Below, piece after piece: positions 12,559 through 16,422 of a stretch of 16,422 nt of DNA (positions are counted from its first letter, which is position 1; each line of letters begins with the position of its first letter). Below the pieces are notes generated by a model, which saw only the letters and a program-made list of their open reading frames with translations, ran no database searches and was not told where the DNA came from. Position numbers and translations under genes: made by a program. This DNA is from Phycisphaerales bacterium (GTDB taxonomy: Bacteria > Planctomycetota > Phycisphaerae > Sedimentisphaerales > Anaerohalosphaeraceae): contig DSDH01000564.1 of the NCBI GenBank assembly GCA_011055475.1, forward strand, positions 1-16,422, in the 5' to 3' direction.

Positions 12559-15500
12559 GTGAAGTCAAACCGATCCTTGCGTAACGAACTCAAGCCGATC
12601 CTCTGCCTGGGTGTGTTGGCGTGTCTTTGGGCTTCCGTTCTAGCCGAACCCATCGAGTCCCTTGAGCGCCGGTTCGTCGAGTTGCCCATGGAGGCTCGGC
12701 GGTTGACGGGTCCGTTGTTCTGGCTGCATGGCGATGAATCGGCCGAGCGGCTGGAGATGTACGTCGAAAAGGTGGCCGAGGGCGGCAATGGCTGCTTCAC
12801 GGCCGAATCCCGGCCCCACAACGATTGGCTGGGCCCCGGCTGGTACCGCGACCTGGCGATCTGCCTTGAGGCGGCCAAGGAACACAACCTGCACATGTGG
12901 ATCTTCGACGAAAAGTGGTGGCCCAGCGGCGAGGTCGGCGGCAAGGTGCCGCAGGAGTACGCCTGCAAGACCATCCATACGGACGTGACCGAGGTCACGG
13001 GCCCGGCCTCCATGCGTACCGACGTGGCCCGGGATCGGCGCATCGCCGTTTTGGCCGGACGCTCGACGGCCGATGGGATCGACGGCGACAGCCTGATCGA
13101 CTTGTCACAACGCATCCGCGACAACCGGCTGGATTGGCAGGTGCCCCCCGGTGATTGGAAGGTGATGGTGTTCACGTGGAACCACAGCCGGGGCCACCAG
13201 CGGAATTGGCTGGTGGATGGGGCCAGCCGCGACGCCGTCGAGTGGTATATTCGCACGGTCTATCAGCCGCACTATGACCACTTCAAGGACGACTTCGGCA
13301 CGTGGATTCCGGGCTTCTTCTACGATGAGCCCGAAACCCCCGGCGACTGGGGCACCGAGGTCCTGCCCCTGCTCAAAGAGCGCGGCGTCGATTGGAAGAA
13401 GGCCCTGGTTGCCTGGACGCTCCAACTGGCCGGCGATGAACACGCCGCGGCCAGGTACCAGTACCAGGATGCGCTGGCCGAGGCCTGGGGCCGAACGCTG
13501 TACGGCGGCCTGACGCAATGGTGCCATGACCATGGGGTGCAGTCCATCGGTCATTTCCTGGAGCACAATTTCGAATACCTGCACCCGCAACTGTGCGCCG
13601 GCAACATGTTCCAACTGCAGAAGTACAGCGACATGGGCGGTATCGACGCGGTTTTCTCGCAGTTCACGCCGGGCCGCCGCAACATGGGCCTGTGGCAGAC
13701 GCCCAAGCTGGGCAGCTCGATCACGCACGCCTACGGCAAAAAGGACGACGTGACGATGGTCGAGATCTATGGGGCCCGCGGACAGGATGTGACGTACGCG
13801 GAGATGAAGTGGTGGTCGGACCTGATGCACGTGGCCGGCGTGAACTTCCACATCCCGCACTCGTTCAATCCGCGGTCGCCGTTCGATAGGGACTGCCCGC
13901 CATACTTCTACAACGGCGGTTTCGAGCCGCGTTGGCCGCTGTACCGGGTGCTGGCCGATTATACGAGCCGCCTGAGCGTGATGCTCACCGGCGGCCGTCA
14001 CGTGTGCCCCGTCGCCCTGCTGTACCTGGGCAACAGCGCCCACGTCGGCCGCCACATCCGCCCGGAACAGATGAGCACCGCCCTGCAGGATGCCCTGTAC
14101 GATTGCGACTGGATCCCCTACGAGGTGTTCGAGGCGGACACGACGCTGGCCGATGAGCATGTTGTCCTGCGGGAGGAGCGCTATCGCATCCTGATCGTTC
14201 CGCCGGTCGAGGTCATCCCGTATGCCACGCTGGAAAAGGCCGTGCGGTTCTTCGAGCAGGGGGGCGTCGTCGTGGAGTACGGCTTTGTGCCCAGCCTCTC
14301 GGCCACGCTCGGCAAGAGCCGCGAAGACGTCGCGGCGCTGTGCCGGGCGCTGTGGGGCGAGACGCCGAAGCCGGGCCTGACCGCGAGCAACACCCATCGG
14401 CGTGGCGGCCGGTCGTATCTATTGCCCGCCGAGCCCACGCCCGAACAACTCCAGCGCGTCCTGGCCGATGACGCCGGCGTGCGACCCACCCTCCAGGTCG
14501 TCCGCGGCGACACGAATCACTGGCTCCACGTCCTGCACCGGGTCAAGGATGGGCGGGACATGTTCTTCATCACCAATCAGAATATCGAGGGCCCGGCGCG
14601 GCGTTTTCGCCTGCGGTGCCGGGCATCGGGTGTGCCGGAGTGCTGGGACCCGCTGCGCGGCCACGTGACCCGGCCCGCGTTCGATCGGGATGGTTCCAGT
14701 GTCCTGATCGATCTGACCCTGGAGCCGTATGAGAGCCAACTGCTGGTCTTCAATGATAGCCGACGCCGCCTGCCCCGGCGGATCGAGGGAGATCGCGTCC
14801 GTCCGCTGGGCACGATCCCGCTGGCGGCTCGGGAGTTGCCCGAGCTGCCCCCGGCCCGACCGGTCGTGGAGGAGGACCCGCTCGCCCGGCTCGATGGTCT
14901 GTCGTGGGTGTGGTTCCCGGAGGAGAACCCGGCGGCGACGGCCGCACCGGGAACGGTGTATTTCCGCCGGAGCTTCACATTGCCGGCCGATGCGAAGATT
15001 GCCACCGCTCGCTTCATTGGTACGGCCGACAACGGCATGCGGCTGTACGTGAACGGACGGGCGATTGAGGCCAATGACGGCACGCTCGATGACTGGGGCA
15101 GCGTCAGCAAGATCAATCTCGTGGAGCTTCTGCGGCCGGGACGCAACACCGTGGCCATCGAGGCGACCAATGCGAGCACCACGCCCAATCCGGCGGGCCT
15201 GATCGGCAAGATCGTCGTCAGCTATGGCAATGGCCGCACCCTGGAATTGCCCGTCGACAAGACGTGGAAAACGGCCAGGCAGGCCGCCGACGGCTGGCGG
15301 CGGGTCGACTTCGACGACGCCGCCTGGCCCGCGGCGGTCGAATGTGCCGCCTTTGGGGCGGGCCCGTGGGGGATGCTCAGCGATCAACGCCTGACGGTCA
15401 GCCCGGTCCTGCGGGCCGAGCCTTATGAGGCGGATTTCGACCTGCCGCAGGATTTTGACGCGGATCGGGTTCGCCTGGTTCTCGAAATGAAGCAGATGCG

Positions 15501-15666
15501 GGGTGAGCAGGCGGCGCGGGTGACAGTCAACGGGCAATACGCCGGCGGTGTGATCGAAAGGCCCCTGCGGCTGGATATTTCCGCCTATGTGCGGCCCGGG
15601 GCCAACGTGCTGCGGATCGAGCCGTTCAGCCCCGTCGAGCCGCGTCTGGTCCTGTACCCGTGGTAA
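12559..15666 (+). CDS. Exported GH106-like glycoside hydrolase (putative alpha-L-rhamnosidase)
   Basis: 1035 aa, starting at GTG after AGAGGAAG. A signal peptide covers residues 1-29 (hydrophobic PILCLGVLACLWASVLA). The catalytic part is a TIM-barrel-like region in which GGNGCFTAESRPHNDWLGPGWY, DEKWWPSGE and IPGFFYDEPE (E257) sit where GH106 enzymes have barrel strands; E335 (in GHFLEHN) and E402 (in MVEIYG) are further acidic candidates. MHVAGVNFHIPHSF resembles the conserved GxNxhxxH block. A beta-sandwich near 795-920 (RLYVNGRAIE, GRNTVAIEATN) and a terminal one (RVTVNGQYAG, RPGANVLRIEPF) are GH2-type sugar-binding modules. Length fits GH106. The exact family and substrate are inferred; cleavage of rhamnose from plant or algal polysaccharide is the likely role. 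No sulfatase, transporter or other carbohydrate enzyme is beside it. Confidence 0.8.
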   Translation: MKSNRSLRNELKPILCLGVLACLWASVLAEPIESLERRFVELPMEARRLTGPLFWLHGDESAERLEMYVEKVAEGGNGCFTAESRPHNDWLGPGWYRDLAICLEAAKEHNLHMWIFDEKWWPSGEVGGKVPQEYACKTIHTDVTEVTGPASMRTDVARDRRIAVLAGRSTADGIDGDSLIDLSQRIRDNRLDWQVPPGDWKVMVFTWNHSRGHQRNWLVDGASRDAVEWYIRTVYQPHYDHFKDDFGTWIPGFFYDEPETPGDWGTEVLPLLKERGVDWKKALVAWTLQLAGDEHAAARYQYQDALAEAWGRTLYGGLTQWCHDHGVQSIGHFLEHNFEYLHPQLCAGNMFQLQKYSDMGGIDAVFSQFTPGRRNMGLWQTPKLGSSITHAYGKKDDVTMVEIYGARGQDVTYAEMKWWSDLMHVAGVNFHIPHSFNPRSPFDRDCPPYFYNGGFEPRWPLYRVLADYTSRLSVMLTGGRHVCPVALLYLGNSAHVGRHIRPEQMSTALQDALYDCDWIPYEVFEADTTLADEHVVLREERYRILIVPPVEVIPYATLEKAVRFFEQGGVVVEYGFVPSLSATLGKSREDVAALCRALWGETPKPGLTASNTHRRGGRSYLLPAEPTPEQLQRVLADDAGVRPTLQVVRGDTNHWLHVLHRVKDGRDMFFITNQNIEGPARRFRLRCRASGVPECWDPLRGHVTRPAFDRDGSSVLIDLTLEPYESQLLVFNDSRRRLPRRIEGDRVRPLGTIPLAARELPELPPARPVVEEDPLARLDGLSWVWFPEENPAATAAPGTVYFRRSFTLPADAKIATARFIGTADNGMRLYVNGRAIEANDGTLDDWGSVSKINLVELLRPGRNTVAIEATNASTTPNPAGLIGKIVVSYGNGRTLELPVDKTWKTARQAADGWRRVDFDDAAWPAAVECAAFGAGPWGMLSDQRLTVSPVLRAEPYEADFDLPQDFDADRVRLVLEMKQMRGEQAARVTVNGQYAGGVIERPLRLDISAYVRPGANVLRIEPFSPVEPRLVLYPW

Positions 15667-15700
15667 TCAGGAGCCCGGCAGACAGTTGTAGGAGGTGTTT

Positions 15701-15865
15701 GTGGCACAGCTCAGCACGCCCATGGCCGCGAATAGCTCCAAAGGGCGCGAACGGCAAGCCCATGACATGGCCCGGTGCACCCGCCTGAAGAAACCGGCAT
15801 GTGCATCGGTGCCTGTACGCCGGTGTGCCTTTGATTCTCAGGCCAGCAGCCACGACAGGACATAG
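15701..15865 (+). CDS. Possible small basic protein (54 aa)
   Basis: A textbook ribosome-binding site AGGAGG (15690-15695) stands five bases before a GTG that opens a 54-codon frame beginning MAQLSTPMAANSSKGRERQ and rich in Arg, Lys and Cys. It starts 34 bases after the glycosidase stop, so it could be a downstream cistron. Its last codons overlap the 3' end of the minus-strand zinc-ribbon gene. No domain is recognised and the composition is unremarkable for coding, so it may be a gene relic. Confidence 0.3.
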   Translation: MAQLSTPMAANSSKGRERQAHDMARCTRLKKPACASVPVRRCAFDSQASSHDRT

Positions 15866-16218
15866 AACAACGCCCACAGCCCGAGAACAAAGACAAGTCC
15901 CGGCAAGAAGAAACGGACCAGAACGCCACAGAGGCGACGGCGGGTAGCACTGCCGACCATCCGTTGTTGCAGTCGCAGACGCTCGAGCTCGTGGAGGTCG
16001 TACTCGACCGTCTCCCCACGGCGTATGGCGGCTCCTATATCGTCCAGGTCCCGCGCATACCGCTCTGCTTTCTGCGGGTCCGCAAATCTTCCGATGGACA
16101 GGTACACGCTGCGGACCAAGGCCTCATCATGCTTCGTCGGGTCCAAGGCGCAGGAGTCACACCGCGCATAGGGTTTGCGTTTCGGGTGCCCACAATTGAC
16201 ACATACCGCCTTGGCCAC
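15838..16218 (-). CDS. Zinc-ribbon protein with one C-terminal membrane helix
   Basis: 126 aa, starting at GTG (complement of 16216-16218) after CGGAG eight bases upstream. The N-terminus carries two CxxC pairs, C6/C9 (CVNC) and C20/C23 (CDSC), spaced as a zinc ribbon. A charged helical middle follows (about 35-90: DPQKAERYARDLDDIGAAIRR), then a single hydrophobic helix at about 102-124 reaching the end (FFLPGLVFVLGLWALFYVLSWLLA). The expected topology is a cytoplasmic zinc ribbon tethered to the inner membrane by its tail. It lies 46 bases downstream of the acyltransferase stop on the same strand, so co-transcription is likely. I do not recognise the family; no function is assigned. Confidence 0.82.
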   Translation of the reverse strand: MAKAVCVNCGHPKRKPYARCDSCALDPTKHDEALVRSVYLSIGRFADPQKAERYARDLDDIGAAIRRGETVEYDLHELERLRLQQRMVGSATRRRLCGVLVRFFLPGLVFVLGLWALFYVLSWLLA

Positions 16219-16264
16219 GCGGCGACTCCGTTGGCTGGTCTTAAAGGGAGTATACCGCGCGAAT

Positions 16265-16422
16265 CTAATCCTGAGAATCGGGGGGCCGTTCCGGATTTCG
16301 CAAGACGTGGGTCCGTGCCTTCCTGGTGGGCCGGGGGCGGGTCTTCCAGCGGCGGTGCAGCCACCAGTATTGGGTGGGGTCCTCGCGGATGAAGGCCTCG
16401 ATGCAGTGGGTGTATTCCTGGG
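16265..16422 (-). CDS. LpxL/HtrB-type lipid A acyltransferase, C-terminal end only
   Basis: The last 51 codons of a gene running in from beyond the window. QEYTHCIEAFIREDPTQYWWLHRRWKTRP is the characteristic C-terminal block of the LpxL/LpxM family (late lauroyl or myristoyl transfer to Kdo2-lipid IVA at the inner membrane), where the WLHRRWK segment is near-invariant. A 22-residue Arg/Pro-rich tail follows to the TAG (complement of 16265-16267). The catalytic HX4D motif is outside the window. The subfamily (LpxL, LpxM or another lysophospholipid acyltransferase) cannot be decided, so no symbol is given. It points to an LPS outer membrane. The zinc-ribbon gene follows on the same strand. Confidence 0.78.
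   Translation of the reverse strand, partial: QEYTHCIEAFIREDPTQYWWLHRRWKTRPRPTRKARTHVLRNPERPPDSQD

Noticed and set aside
13105..14397. Minus-strand open frame of 430 codons inside the glycosidase
   Set aside because: It is a high-GC mirror of a clear coding frame on the plus strand, with composition typical of antisense shadows and no domain.
1..16422. CRISPR array, tRNA or rRNA genes
   Set aside because: No regularly spaced direct repeats, no cloverleaf with CCA-type end and no rRNA-like sequence was seen anywhere in the window.

Overview
This is a GC-rich chromosomal window most likely from a planctomycete (Planctomycetota, possibly Phycisphaerae or a relative). The assignment is an inference from gene content: a secreted HEAT-repeat protein beside a secreted PQQ-type beta-propeller, a large exported GH106-like glycosidase, a SpoIIE-type phosphatase and a very large soluble hybrid kinase. 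The end of an LpxL-type lipid A acyltransferase shows a Gram-negative (LPS-making) envelope. No rRNA, tRNA or CRISPR array was seen.

Layout, left to right. (1) 1-476, minus: 5' part of an FMN-dependent NADH-azoreductase (azoR), cut by the window edge, with a divergent intergenic region. (2) 748-2400, plus: membrane-anchored SpoIIE/PP2C phosphatase with an unrecognised N-terminal domain. (3) About 2553-3985: an IS3-family insertion sequence with orfA, orfB, an A8 slippery run and a large hairpin near its 3' end; a short relic of another reading frame lies just upstream. (4) 3985-4500, plus: four-helix membrane protein whose ATG appears to sit on the IS end, convergent with a small lipoprotein gene (4510-4875, minus). 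(5) 5232-7454 and 7632-9164, plus: exported HEAT-repeat protein and exported PQQ-like beta-propeller protein, each with a recognisable candidate promoter. (6) 9426-12326, plus: soluble hybrid histidine kinase with four CBS domains, two PAS domains and a receiver, preceded by a hairpin-rich leader. (7) 12559-15666, plus: exported GH106-like glycoside hydrolase. (8) 15838-16218 and 16265-16422, minus: zinc-ribbon/single-TM protein directly downstream of the C-terminus of an LpxL-like acyltransferase, probably one operon.

Functional reading: there is no single long operon. The window mixes signalling proteins (phosphatase and CBS-PAS kinase), exported proteins of the planctomycete cell plan (HEAT, propeller, glycosidase, lipoprotein) and envelope lipid A synthesis, with one mobile element inserted. 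The most notable points are the duplicated CBS module feeding a soluble kinase, the structured leader in front of it, the IS3 element with two possible routes to OrfB and a hairpin-encoded tail, and the IS end apparently supplying the ribosome-binding site and start codon of the next gene. Nothing here is clearly a wholly new defence or metabolic system.
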